Source: JAUHXS01 sp965213575
GTDB taxonomy: Bacteria; Bacteroidota; Bacteroidia; Chitinophagales; JAUHXS01
Direction: 5' to 3'
NCBI GenBank assembly: GCA_965213575.1
Contig: CBDBZN010000004.1
Span: forward strand, 1 to 52,982
DNA: 52,982 nt
Positions within the stretch are counted from its first letter, which is position 1; every line of letters begins with the position of its first letter. Positions 8,951 to 16,223 of the stretch are shown one piece after another. The position numbers and the translations under genes are program-made. The notes under the pieces were generated by a model. That model saw only the letters and a program-made list of their open reading frames with translations, was not told where the DNA came from and ran no database searches.

Positions 8951-9754
8951 ATGTTAAGACAATTAATTAATTATTCTGATCAAAATTTTTTTTTGATAGC
9001 CGGGCCATGCGTGGTAGAGAGCAGAGAGAATGTTTTTGAAACAGCTGAACGAATTAAACGGATCACAAGCGAGTTAGAAATTCCTTTTATATTTAAAGCA
9101 TCTTATAAAAAAGCAAATCGCTCTAGGCTGAACTCCTTTACTGGCATAGGAGATGAGCAAGCACTAACAATATTACAAGAAGTAAAAAAAGAGCTGGGTG
9201 TATCTGTACTCACTGATATACATACCGCGGAAGATGCAGAATTTGCAGCTAAATATGTAGATATTTTACAAATTCCTGCTTTTTTATGCAGGCAAACAGA
9301 TCTATTAGTAGCTGCCGCTAAAACCGGTAAAGTCATTAATATTAAAAAAGGACAATTTTTATCAGGAAGCGCTATGAAATTTGCAGTGGAAAAAGTCAGC
9401 GCTTCAGGCAATGCAAAAGTAATGCTTACTGAAAGAGGCAATAGTTTTGGCTATCATGATCTAGTAGTAGATTATCGAAACATCCCGGAAATGCAGAAGC
9501 TAAATATTCCGGTAATCTTAGATTGTACACACTCCTTACAACAACCAAATCAAGACTCCGGAGTCACCGGCGGACAACCGGATTTAATAGAAATTATCGC
9601 TAAAGCCGGAATTGCTGTGGGCGTTGATGGTATTTTTATTGAAACACATCCCGATCCATCCATTGCTAAGTCAGATGGCGCCAATATGTTGAGGCTAGAT
9701 CTTTTGGAGCCTTTGTTAAAGAAATTAGTACGGATTAAAAAAGCGGTGATTTAG
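8951..9754 (+). CDS. kdsA: 3-deoxy-8-phosphooctulonate synthase (KDO8P synthase)
   Basis: The enzyme condenses phosphoenolpyruvate with arabinose 5-phosphate to make KDO8P for the lipopolysaccharide inner core. Family landmarks are AGPCVVESRE, FKASYKKANRSR, VLTDIHT, LTERGNSFGYHDLVVDYRN and DCTHSLQQPN. Cys20 in AGPC is the metal-ligand cysteine of the metal-dependent class; E. coli-type metal-independent enzymes have Asn there. The 267 aa length is normal. ATG 8951 gives the expected short N-terminus. It follows the LuxC-like gene and is the last core gene before the cassette-like island. Confidence 0.96.
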   Translation: MLRQLINYSDQNFFLIAGPCVVESRENVFETAERIKRITSELEIPFIFKASYKKANRSRLNSFTGIGDEQALTILQEVKKELGVSVLTDIHTAEDAEFAAKYVDILQIPAFLCRQTDLLVAAAKTGKVINIKKGQFLSGSAMKFAVEKVSASGNAKVMLTERGNSFGYHDLVVDYRNIPEMQKLNIPVILDCTHSLQQPNQDSGVTGGQPDLIEIIAKAGIAVGVDGIFIETHPDPSIAKSDGANMLRLDLLEPLLKKLVRIKKAVI

Positions 9755-9865
9755 TAAGAACTCGCAAACAATCTAAATGCCTATCTAAGCAGCTTATTGG
9801 ATACAAAAGCCCACCAACTCAAAGCCCGAAACCGTTGCGTGTAATGCAAAAAAACAGAGATAATT
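9755..9865 (+). repeat. attC-like right half between kdsA and the first GNAT
   Basis: The gap ends with CCGAAACCGTTGCGTGTAATG (about 9829-9848), which matches the ACCGTTRYGY right end of the other sites. A left half is not recognisable, so this could be the left boundary of the array or a degraded site. Confidence 0.4.
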
Positions 9866-10297
9866 ATGATATTAAGAAAAGCTACAATTGAAGACTGGAA
9901 AACTCTTCTTGATTGGAGAAATGACATTGAGACAAGAAAAAATTCTCATAATATAGAATTAGTTGAAGAAGAAAACCATAAAAAATGGCTCAATTCTGTA
10001 TTAACAAGTGAGAATAGACAATTATTTATTGCACTTGAAGATGACGTTCCGGTTGGAACAGTTAGGGCAGATTTTGACAAGAAAAATATTGAATATGAAT
10101 TGTCTTGGACAATATCACCTGATTTTCGGGGTAAGGGAATTGGTAAAATAATGGTCAAAATACTCGCTGACAGATTAAAAGCAAAAATCAGAGCAGAAAT
10201 TATAAAGGGAAATATTGCTTCTGTAAAAATTGCTGAATACGCAGGAATGACATTTAAGAAACAAGAAAATCAAGTGCTTCATTACTCAAAATACTGA
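9866..10297 (+). CDS. GNAT family N-acetyltransferase (RimJ/RimL-like)
   Basis: This is a cytoplasmic acetyl-CoA-dependent acyltransferase. The N-terminus MILRKATIEDWKTLLDWRND is the beta1-alpha1 start of RimJ/RimL and PseH-like GNATs. The acetyl-CoA loop is RGKGIGK (about residues 91-97), preceded by the strand YELSWTISPDF. At 143 aa it is compact but complete. ATG 9866 is preceded by AGAGATAATT, a weak ribosome-binding site. It is the first gene of the cassette-like array and unrelated in function to kdsA upstream. The acceptor substrate is unknown. Confidence 0.85.
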   Translation: MILRKATIEDWKTLLDWRNDIETRKNSHNIELVEEENHKKWLNSVLTSENRQLFIALEDDVPVGTVRADFDKKNIEYELSWTISPDFRGKGIGKIMVKILADRLKAKIRAEIIKGNIASVKIAEYAGMTFKKQENQVLHYSKY

Positions 10298-10309
10298 AAA
10301 ACAATGCAC

Positions 10310-10460
10310 TATACACAACACGTATATGCGTAATGCGGGTTAAAGTGCTAAATTTGAGCGAATTGATATTAACAAACCTATGGCTAAACCTAAAATGAAG
10401 TGCTTCTAATCCCGCACTACGCTTATACTTGACCGCTAGCGGCAATGGCAAAAAAAACGA
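10310..10460 (+). repeat. attC-like imperfect palindrome after the first GNAT
   Basis: The left arm, CGTATATGCGTAATGCGGG (10321-10339), pairs with the right arm, CCCGCACTACGCTTATACT (10411-10429), with only a few mismatches. The region between holds a direct repeat of AAGTGCT. The right end reads TTGACCGCTAGCGGCAATGG. The element fills most of the 175-bp gap between the two acetyltransferase genes. Confidence 0.6.
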
Positions 10461-10472
10461 CACAAGCAATAA

Positions 10473-11000
10473 ATGGAAATTATAAAAGTAAATATTCAAG
10501 ATATTGAAAAACTAAAAGAAATCGGAAAACTGACTTTTGCCGAGACATTTTCTTTCGATAACAGCGAAGAAGATATGCGGAAATATTTGGAAGAAGGATT
10601 TTCGACAGAAAAACTGAAAACAGAACTGACGGACAAAAACGCTGAATTCTATTTTGCGCAACTTGACGACAAAGTGATTGGGTATTTAAAAGTGAATTTC
10701 GGACAATCACAAACAGAAATAAAGGATAAAAACGCACTCGAAATTGAACGGATTTACGTGCTAAAAGAATTTCGCAGAAAAAAAATCGGACAAATTCTTT
10801 ACGACAAAGCGCTTGAATTGGCGAAAGAAAAAAACGTAGAATATATTTGGCTAGGCGTTTGGGAGCAAAACCCAAGAGCAATCAGATTTTATGAAAAAAA
10901 TGGATTTGTAGCATTCGACAAGCATATTTTCAAGTTGGGAGAAGACGAACAGACTGACATAATGATGAAACTAAAACTGAATAAAAAAGCCAGCAGGTAA
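10473..11000 (+). CDS. GNAT family N-acetyltransferase
   Basis: This is a second, distinct GNAT of 175 aa. The beta4 strand and acetyl-CoA loop read IERIYVLKEFRRKKIGQILY (about 90-110). The later motif GVWEQNPRAIRFYEKNGFV is the classic motif B region of GNATs related to spermidine or ribosomal-protein acetyltransferases. Its stop codon is the first element of the following palindrome, as in cassettes. It shows little similarity to its neighbour beyond the fold, so it is not a tandem duplicate. Its A/G-rich coding strand and codon use look unlike kdsA, consistent with a separate origin. The substrate is unknown. Confidence 0.88.
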   Translation: MEIIKVNIQDIEKLKEIGKLTFAETFSFDNSEEDMRKYLEEGFSTEKLKTELTDKNAEFYFAQLDDKVIGYLKVNFGQSQTEIKDKNALEIERIYVLKEFRRKKIGQILYDKALELAKEKNVEYIWLGVWEQNPRAIRFYEKNGFVAFDKHIFKLGEDEQTDIMMKLKLNKKASR

Positions 11001-11140
11001 CACAGCATATAGCTTATGGCGGGTAAATGGTTGACAGCAAGCCTGTCTGCCGAACAGGCAGGGTTTTCGCTCCGTAGCCAGCTTCGCTCACGGTGGACAG
11101 CAAAGTGCTTCGAAACCGCCACAAGCCATATGCAAAACGG
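10998..11140 (+). repeat. attC-like palindrome with an embedded secondary hairpin
   Basis: The arms GCATATAGCTTATGGCGG (11005-11022) and CCGCCACAAGCCATATGC (11116-11133) pair almost perfectly. The stem encloses about 93 bp. Inside is a near-palindrome, CCTGTCTGCCGAACAGGCAG (11042-11061), resembling a dispersed REP-type hairpin found in Bacteroidota genomes. The element begins at the stop codon of the upstream GNAT. Confidence 0.6.
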
Positions 11141-11183
11141 TACACATACAAAAGAGCGACCAATTTCATAGAAAACCCTATCT

Positions 11184-12170
11184 TTGATACTATCAAATGA
11201 TACTATCTTGAAACCACCATACGAGATTAATTCTAAGATTCTAGGACTAATAACCAGTATTTCTGAAAAAATTGGAGAAGTAAATGCTACTTTTCTAGTA
11301 AAGTCCTCTCCAAGTCTTCGAAAGCAAAATCAAATTAAAACGATACACTCTTCCTTACAAATTGAAGGTAATACTTTAACTGAGCAACAAATAACTGCAA
11401 TACTTGAAAACAAAAGAGTTATTGGACCTTCAAAAGATATTAAAGAGGTTCAAAACGCCATAAAAGTTTACAAGTCTTTAAATGACTACAAGTATGATTC
11501 AATTAACTCCTTTTTAAAAGCACACAAAACGTTAATGAATGAGTTGATTGATAGTTCTGGAGCGTTTAGAAAAGAAGGTGTAGGTATAATAAAAGGTTCT
11601 AAAATTGAGCACTTAGCTCCTCCAGCCGAGAATGTGCAATACTTGATGAAAGACCTTTTTGAGTATTTAAAAAATGAAGATGAAATTACTTTAATCAAAA
11701 GTTGTGTTTTTCACTACGAAATGGAGTTCATTCATCCATTCACTGATGGAAACGGTAGAATGGGGCGATTATGGCAAACTATAATTTTAATATCAAAATA
11801 CCCTGTATTTCAATACTTACCTTTTGAAAAACTAATATCAAAATCACAAGACGATTATTACAAAGTTTTGTCAATCTGTGACAAAACAGGTAAATCGACA
11901 GTATTTATTGAATATATGCTTTCAGTTGTTAATGATGCCCTAACGGAATTGATTACAAGTTCGGTTTCTATTAATATGACTCAAGAAGACAGGTTACAAT
12001 ATTTCTATACACTAAATATAGACTCCTTTACAAGAAAGGACTATATGCAAGTCTTTAAACATTTAAGTAGTGCTTCAGCTAGTAGAGATTTAAAAACTGG
12101 AATTGAAATAGGTTTATTCTCTAAGTCTGGTGATAAAAGATTGACAACATATCACTTGAAAAATAAATAA
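11184..12170 (+). CDS. Fic family protein (class II, self-inhibited) with C-terminal winged helix
   Basis: Fic enzymes transfer AMP, or related groups, from nucleotides onto protein hydroxyls. The full active-site motif HPFTDGNGRMGR is at residues 184-195, with the catalytic histidine present. An N-terminal inhibitory helix motif of the S/TxxxEG/N form lies in SSLQIEGN (56-63), so the protein can restrain itself. The C-terminal 60-70 residues (FTRKDYMQVFKHLSSASASR) look like a winged helix. At 328 aa it is a typical Fic/DUF4172-like protein. No antitoxin gene is adjacent, which fits class II. It is a single-gene member of the cassette-like array. The target is unknown. Confidence 0.9.
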   Translation: MILSNDTILKPPYEINSKILGLITSISEKIGEVNATFLVKSSPSLRKQNQIKTIHSSLQIEGNTLTEQQITAILENKRVIGPSKDIKEVQNAIKVYKSLNDYKYDSINSFLKAHKTLMNELIDSSGAFRKEGVGIIKGSKIEHLAPPAENVQYLMKDLFEYLKNEDEITLIKSCVFHYEMEFIHPFTDGNGRMGRLWQTIILISKYPVFQYLPFEKLISKSQDDYYKVLSICDKTGKSTVFIEYMLSVVNDALTELITSSVSINMTQEDRLQYFYTLNIDSFTRKDYMQVFKHLSSASASRDLKTGIEIGLFSKSGDKRLTTYHLKNK

Positions 12171-12384
12171 AAGTCGAGTAGGCAAAAGGTGTAAGTCTCT
12201 CATAAACTGTGACAATATAAAATCGGTAAGTTTTAATCATTTTTCCGGCAAACTGACAATTAAGGATAACTCAAAAGCAATTAAAACACATCAACATTTA
12301 GTAGGATTATCGACATTTATAGAAATGTTGGAAACCAAGACCGAATGGACGGCTGAGAAATTGAAAATACCAATAAAAAAGTAA
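12160..12384 (+). pseudogene. Remnant of an unidentified gene, 3' end only
   Basis: The gap between fic and the ABC permease contains an open frame of about 74 codons with no initiator near its start. It ends in HLVGLSTFIEMLETKTEWTA and a lysine-rich tail, with stop TAA at 12382-12384. Its protein-like composition suggests the 3' remnant of a truncated gene. I do not recognise the family. Just downstream, CCGTGCACTAACAAAGC may be a degenerate cassette boundary. Confidence 0.35.
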
Positions 12385-12409
12385 ACCGTGCACTAACAAA
12401 GCATAAAAA

Positions 12410-13337
12410 ATGAAAGACTACTTTGACTTACAGTTAGTAATGACAAACCGAAAGATTAAAGAAACGGGCATCAACCCTGTTTTAGGGTATCTTTTAGGGT
12501 TAATTGCATTTGTCTTGCTCTCAGAATACATTTTTCATAAGACTGAATTTGCTAAATATTTAGTCTTCTTAGCTTGTCTTAGTTTTCAATTCAAACTTTC
12601 TGAAAAAGGCAGAACAGATTTCTTACTATCAACTTTTGGAGATAAATCAAAAAATAAAATAAGAGTTCTAGAAAACTTAATCATTTGCATACCTTTTATT
12701 TCAATCTTAGCATACAAAAATTTATTTTTTGAAGCCTGCATTTTGTTTTTGTGTTCGATTATTCTTGCATTATTCTCTTTTCAATCTAATTTGAAATTCA
12801 CAATCCCAACACCATTTTCTAAAAGACCATTTGAATTTTCAACAGGTTTCAGAAAGACTTTTTTCGTCTTTCCAATTGCTTATGCTTTGACCATTATTGC
12901 AGTTAATGTAGGCAATTTAAACTTAGGCATATTCTCAATGTTGTTGATTTTTCTAACCACATTAAGCTATTACTCAAAACCTGAAGGTGAATACTATGTG
13001 TGGGTTCACGCAGATACCCCGAAATCATTTTTGAAGAAGAAAATTATACTTGCAACAAAAAATTCTGTCTTATTAACAATTCCGATTCTAGTAGGTCTTT
13101 TGATTTTCTATTTAATTGAATTTGAATTAATTTTACTCTTTTTACTCATTGGCACTTTGTTTCTATGGACAATGATCCTAGCTAAGTATTCTGCATTCCC
13201 TGAAGGGATTAATTTACCCGAAGGAATTTTTAATTGCTTTTGCTCTATCATTTCCTCCATTGATATTGGTTGCTATTCCATATTTCTACACCAAGTCTAT
13301 TAATAACCTAAGATTGATATTGAATGATAAAAATTAA
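12410..13337 (+). CDS. ABC transporter membrane subunit, with an apparent one-base frameshift
   Basis: This is a hydrophobic protein with seven to eight membrane segments, encoded directly before an ABC ATPase and therefore its likely permease. The first frame ends at 13303 with an implausible tail. Removing one T from the run at 13227-13231 gives GILIAFALSFPPLILVAIP and a normal last helix, ending at 13337. The repaired gene encodes 308 aa and overlaps the ATPase by 14 bp, the usual coupling. I see no strong match to a named permease family; the small size and pairing suggest a Bacteroidota-specific exporter. The substrate is unknown. The indel may be real or an error. Confidence 0.65.
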
Positions 13338-14004
13338 AGGACTTAGCAAGAATTTCGGTAAAAATGAAGTATTAAAAGATATTAACATGGAATTTTCCAA
13401 AGGAAGGGTTTATGGCATTGTTGGAGAGAATGGCGCAGGGAAAACCACCTTATTTAGATGTATTGCAGGTTTAGAAAGTTATAACGGTGATATTATTTCT
13501 GACGTACAACCATTGAAAAACTATTTAGGTTTGCTCCTGACAGACCCTTTCTTTTTCTCAAAGATTACGGGGAAAGAATATATAAGGCTTCTGTGTAATG
13601 CTCGGGGTAAGAAAAACGTTAACATAGATCAGAAGAATATTTTCGACTTACCACTAAATCAATATGCTTCAACCTACTCAACTGGAATGAAAAAGAAGTT
13701 AGCAATAACAGCAATTCTACTTCAAGAAAATGAATGCTTTATTCTTGATGAACCTTTTAATGGCGTTGATATTCACAGTAATATTGTTTTGACGGAAATA
13801 ATATTGAAGCTGAAAGAATTGGGCAAAACAATTCTAGTTTCTTCACATATTTTTTCAACTTTGAGTGATACTTGTGATGAAATACATCTTTTGAGAAAAG
13901 GAGAGCAAATCAAATCAGTTCAAAAGGTGAACTTTAAAACCTTAGAGCAAGAAATGAAAGAGATTACAATTGGAAACCGGATTGAAAAGCTTGAACTTAA
14001 ATAA
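13324..14004 (+). CDS. ABC transporter ATP-binding protein
   Basis: This is a short (226 aa) ABC ATPase partnering the preceding membrane protein. Walker A is GENGAGKTTL, the degenerate signature is YSTGMKKKLAI, Walker B is CFILDEPFNGVD, and the switch histidine is in VSSHIFSTL. It lacks the C-terminal extension of the NatA-like ATPase at 1532, so the two are not recent copies. Its start overlaps the repaired permease frame. The pair forms a two-gene unit inside the cassette-like array, larger than a usual single-gene cassette. Confidence 0.9.
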   Translation: MIKIKGLSKNFGKNEVLKDINMEFSKGRVYGIVGENGAGKTTLFRCIAGLESYNGDIISDVQPLKNYLGLLLTDPFFFSKITGKEYIRLLCNARGKKNVNIDQKNIFDLPLNQYASTYSTGMKKKLAITAILLQENECFILDEPFNGVDIHSNIVLTEIILKLKELGKTILVSSHIFSTLSDTCDEIHLLRKGEQIKSVQKVNFKTLEQEMKEITIGNRIEKLELK

Positions 14005-14010
14005 GAAAAT

Positions 14011-14068
14011 GGCTTATAACAACGTATATAGTTCATACCCTGCGGGATATATACATACACTAAACATT
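14011..14068 (+). repeat. Short attC-like site between the ABC genes and the esterase
   Basis: TATAACAACGTATATAG (14015-14031) matches the left-half consensus of the other sites. A short inverted partner, GATATATAC, follows within 30 bp. The segment ends in CACTAAACATTATG, where ATG is the proposed esterase start. The right half diverges from the consensus, so the site may be truncated. Confidence 0.45.
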
Positions 14069-14956
14069 ATGCACAATAAAAAAAAGAGAATCGATTTTAT
14101 TTTTTACTATTCTAATAACCATACTGAGTAGTTGTAAAAAGGATGATGTTAAAGACAATTCAGATGAATGTTATTCAAATTCTAATGCACATACTTTAGT
14201 TCATGACGGTATCAACAGAGAATATGTTATATATACCAAACTCTTATAATAGGATATCTACAGTTCCTCTGTTGGTTAATTTTCATGGCTTTGGTGAATT
14301 TATAAGCTATGCTGATATGCGTTCATTGGCAGAATCAGACACCTATCTTAGTCTATCCACAAGGTAGTTGTTTAGATGGCTCTTCTCACTGGAATGCTTG
14401 TACATTAGGAGGAGACAATAAAAGTAATGTTGATGATTTTGGATTTGTTGAATCCATGATAAATGAGATTTCATCTCAGTACAATGTAGATATGGAGAGA
14501 ATTTATGCTGCTGGATACTCAAACGGAGGCATGATGGCTTATGGACTTGCCAATTACAAAAATGATTTAATTGCTGCGGTAGCATCCGTTTCTGGAGCAA
14601 TGTTAGATTGTACAGGGTCTACCAGTCATCCTATGCCGGTAATACATCTTCATGGAACCTCTGATGGCGTTCTCCCCTATAGTGGGAGTAGTGACTGGAA
14701 CTCTGCACAAAGTACGTTAGACCATTGGATTAATTTCAATAATACTATTACAACTCCAACTGTAAGCACAGACAATAGTGGAGGAATGACAATTGAACAT
14801 TATATCTATGATCAAGGAGATAGCTCAGTTTCTGTTGAGCATTACAAATATATTGGAGGAGACCACGTTTGCTTTAGTACAACTTACCAAGGTCAAAATA
14901 CATCTGAATTGGTTTGGGATTTTGTATCACGATATGATATAAATGGATTGAGATAA
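14069..14956 (+). pseudogene. Broken lipoprotein esterase (PHB depolymerase/LpqC-like)
   Basis: Three apparent one-base insertions split this alpha/beta-hydrolase. They lie in the A8 run at 14078-14085, near 14227-14235 and near 14336-14349. Removing one base at each gives one 294-aa frame. It begins MHNKKRESILFF, reaches a lipobox at ILSSC, and continues through NFHGFGE, ILVYPQGS and the nucleophile motif AAGYSNGGMM, with HLHGTSDGVLPYSG and GGDHVCF near the end. These are features of secreted feruloyl-esterase or polyhydroxybutyrate-depolymerase-like lipoproteins. As read, no complete product is made; the longest intact piece is 14309-14956. It is either a decayed cassette gene or mis-sequenced. 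Confidence 0.7.
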
Positions 14957-15088
14957 AGAATTAAAGTGCATAAAAGTTACCAAACATTGCCTACATAAAT
15001 AACTCTATCAATTTCTTGAGCTAACGAATTGATTTTTGTAGTAATTTGAAGATTAAATCAATCATTGGTCGGAATTAAAACGATAATA
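14957..15088 (+). repeat. Gap with one arm of a GTTACCAAAC inverted repeat
   Basis: GTTACCAAAC (14976-14985) is the exact inverse of GTTTGGTAAC at 15568-15577, so the two 10-mers bracket the next gene. A local inverted repeat, ATCAATTTC and GAATTGAT, lies at about 15007-15035. The consensus seen in the other gaps is not clear here. Confidence 0.35.
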
Positions 15089-15556
15089 ATGAAAAAATGG
15101 AATTTAAAAGTGAAAAACAATCCTAAAGAGATTGGTAAGAAATTAGAATCTGCACTGGGGTCTGTCAACGGATTTGTTTTTAATATGGGTCATGATAAAA
15201 ACAATCCAGTAACATTTAAATTACGTAAACGCGTTCTCTATGCATGGTACATGATATTCCAAAATTGGACTACTGTCAATGGAAGATTATTAAAAATGAA
15301 TACTGAAAATAAGACCAATGTAGAAATTTCTTTTAATCAACACTTTTTAATAAAATTGATAATATTTACCCATCTGTTTTTAGGTTTGGCTTTACTTTTT
15401 GCAATAATCTTAGGAATAAATAGTAGTGCTTTCATATACATAATCGGAGGAATATTATTAGTAATAGGAATTGTATTATGGATTGCTGTACAGAAGAAAT
15501 TTGAAAAAGACATCCAAAAATATAAGACATTAATTTCTGAAATATTACAACCTTAA
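15089..15556 (+). CDS. Small two-helix membrane protein of unknown function
   Basis: I do not recognise this family. The 155-aa product starts at ATG 15089 (MKKWNLKVKNNPKEIGKKLE); a TTG 24 bp upstream in frame is a weaker alternative. The first about 75 residues are charged and probably cytoplasmic, including FNMGHDKNNPVTFKLRKR. Two membrane helices follow (about 90-112 and 115-137), then a short basic tail. This resembles small DUF423- or DUF4133-sized bacterial membrane proteins only in general layout. It is the last gene of the cassette-like array. Confidence 0.6.
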   Translation: MKKWNLKVKNNPKEIGKKLESALGSVNGFVFNMGHDKNNPVTFKLRKRVLYAWYMIFQNWTTVNGRLLKMNTENKTNVEISFNQHFLIKLIIFTHLFLGLALLFAIILGINSSAFIYIIGGILLVIGIVLWIAVQKKFEKDIQKYKTLISEILQP

Positions 15557-15573
15557 AAAGAACAAACGTTTGG

Positions 15574-15666
15574 TAACAATGGCTGCACGCAATGCAGGCG
15601 TAGGTCCTAATCCATTGGTCTGGGCGTATCGAGCGGCACCGCACTGCTCTAGCCGAGACCGTTATG
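15574..15666 (+). repeat. attC-like site at the right end of the array
   Basis: This is the most attC-like element in the window. It starts TAACAATGGCT (15574-15584) and ends AGCCGAGACCGTTATG (15651-15666). TAAC pairs with GTTA and GGCT with AGCC, and the mismatched bases lie between the paired boxes, as in integron R/L boxes. Inner arms GCACGCAATGCAG and CACCGCACTGCTCT also pair. Its length of 93 bp is within the attC range. Confidence 0.6.
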
Positions 15667-15800
15667 TTTAATTAAAAGAAGTATCAAAAAATGGTGTTTC
15701 TGGACGGATTCTGCATGACTTCAAAAATGACGATTATCGAACCATAAGAATAAATTCAATTTTCAGCGTAGTTTCCTCCTTATCAGTAAAAAATACGCAT

Positions 15801-15843
15801 AAAAAAACGGGAATAAAACAGATTCCTCTGATTATTCCCGTTT
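15801..15843 (-). terminator. Rho-independent terminator of the tRNA operon
   Basis: Read on the minus strand, AAACGGGAATAA (15843-15832) pairs with TTATTCCCGTTT (15816-15805) and is followed by a run of T. It lies just past the 3' end of tRNA-Leu. Confidence 0.8.
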
Positions 15844-15845
15844 AG

Positions 15846-15930
15846 TACCCGGGGCGGGACTTGAACCCGCACGGCCGCAATGGCCACAGGATTTTAAGTC
15901 CTGCGTGTCTACCAGTTCCACCACCCGGGC
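15846..15930 (-). tRNA. tRNA-Leu (UAA)
   Basis: The 85-nt class II tRNA folds with acceptor GCCCGGG/CCCGGGT, a D arm containing TGGTAGACACG, anticodon arm CAGGA-CTTAAAA-TCCTG (anticodon TAA), a long variable arm and T arm GCGGGTTCAAGTCCCGC. CCA is not encoded. It is downstream of tRNA-Gly on the same strand. Confidence 0.95.
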
Positions 15931-15961
15931 GGGGTATGTGGCTGCCTTTCGGAAAAATAAG

Positions 15962-16034
<73 letters not shown>

Positions 16035-16121
16035 GTTATACATATAATGATTAAACTTTTAAGAACAACCCCAACATATCTAGCTTGAAATATCAAACTT
16101 TGATTTTCTGTATAGGGAATG

Positions 16122-16129
16122 CAAATATA
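16122..16129 (-). promoter_or_regulatory. Possible -7 element of the tRNA operon
   Basis: The minus strand reads TATATTTG here, an exact match to the Bacteroidota TAnnTTTG -7 consensus, about 90 bp upstream of tRNA-Gly. A clear -33 TTG is not seen at the expected spacing. The rest of 16035-16223 shows no gene. Confidence 0.35.
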
Positions 16130-16223
16130 AAAATTTAAATGAAAATGGAAGGTATATTAAGTAGTAAAAGATAAAGTTTAAATACGCAATTTTATTAGAT
16201 AAATTCTTTTAGTAAAATAACTA

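Larger units (their letters stand above)
9755..15666 (+). mobile_element. Integron-like cassette array lacking an integrase (CALIN-like)
   Basis: Six genes or gene pairs of unrelated function, all on the plus strand, follow one another between kdsA and the tRNA operon. Most gaps contain imperfect palindromes sharing a left half near AACAACGTATATRSGYAATGCGGG (10316-10339, 10999-11023, 14018-14031, 15576-15595) and a right end near ACCGTTRYGY (9834-9843, 10430-10439, 15658-15667). The half-sites are inverted and the stems are interrupted, as in attC sites. One element starts at the stop codon of the gene before it, as in cassettes. No tyrosine integrase or attI is in the window. The integron reading is inference; a miniature palindromic repeat family is the main alternative. 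Confidence 0.55.

Noticed and set aside
11184..12170. A two-gene Fic toxin-antitoxin module
   Set aside because: The inhibitory motif is inside the same protein and no small antitoxin gene is adjacent.
14343..14600. A minus-strand gene opposite the esterase
   Set aside because: It lies opposite conserved esterase codons and has no recognisable domain or ribosome-binding site.
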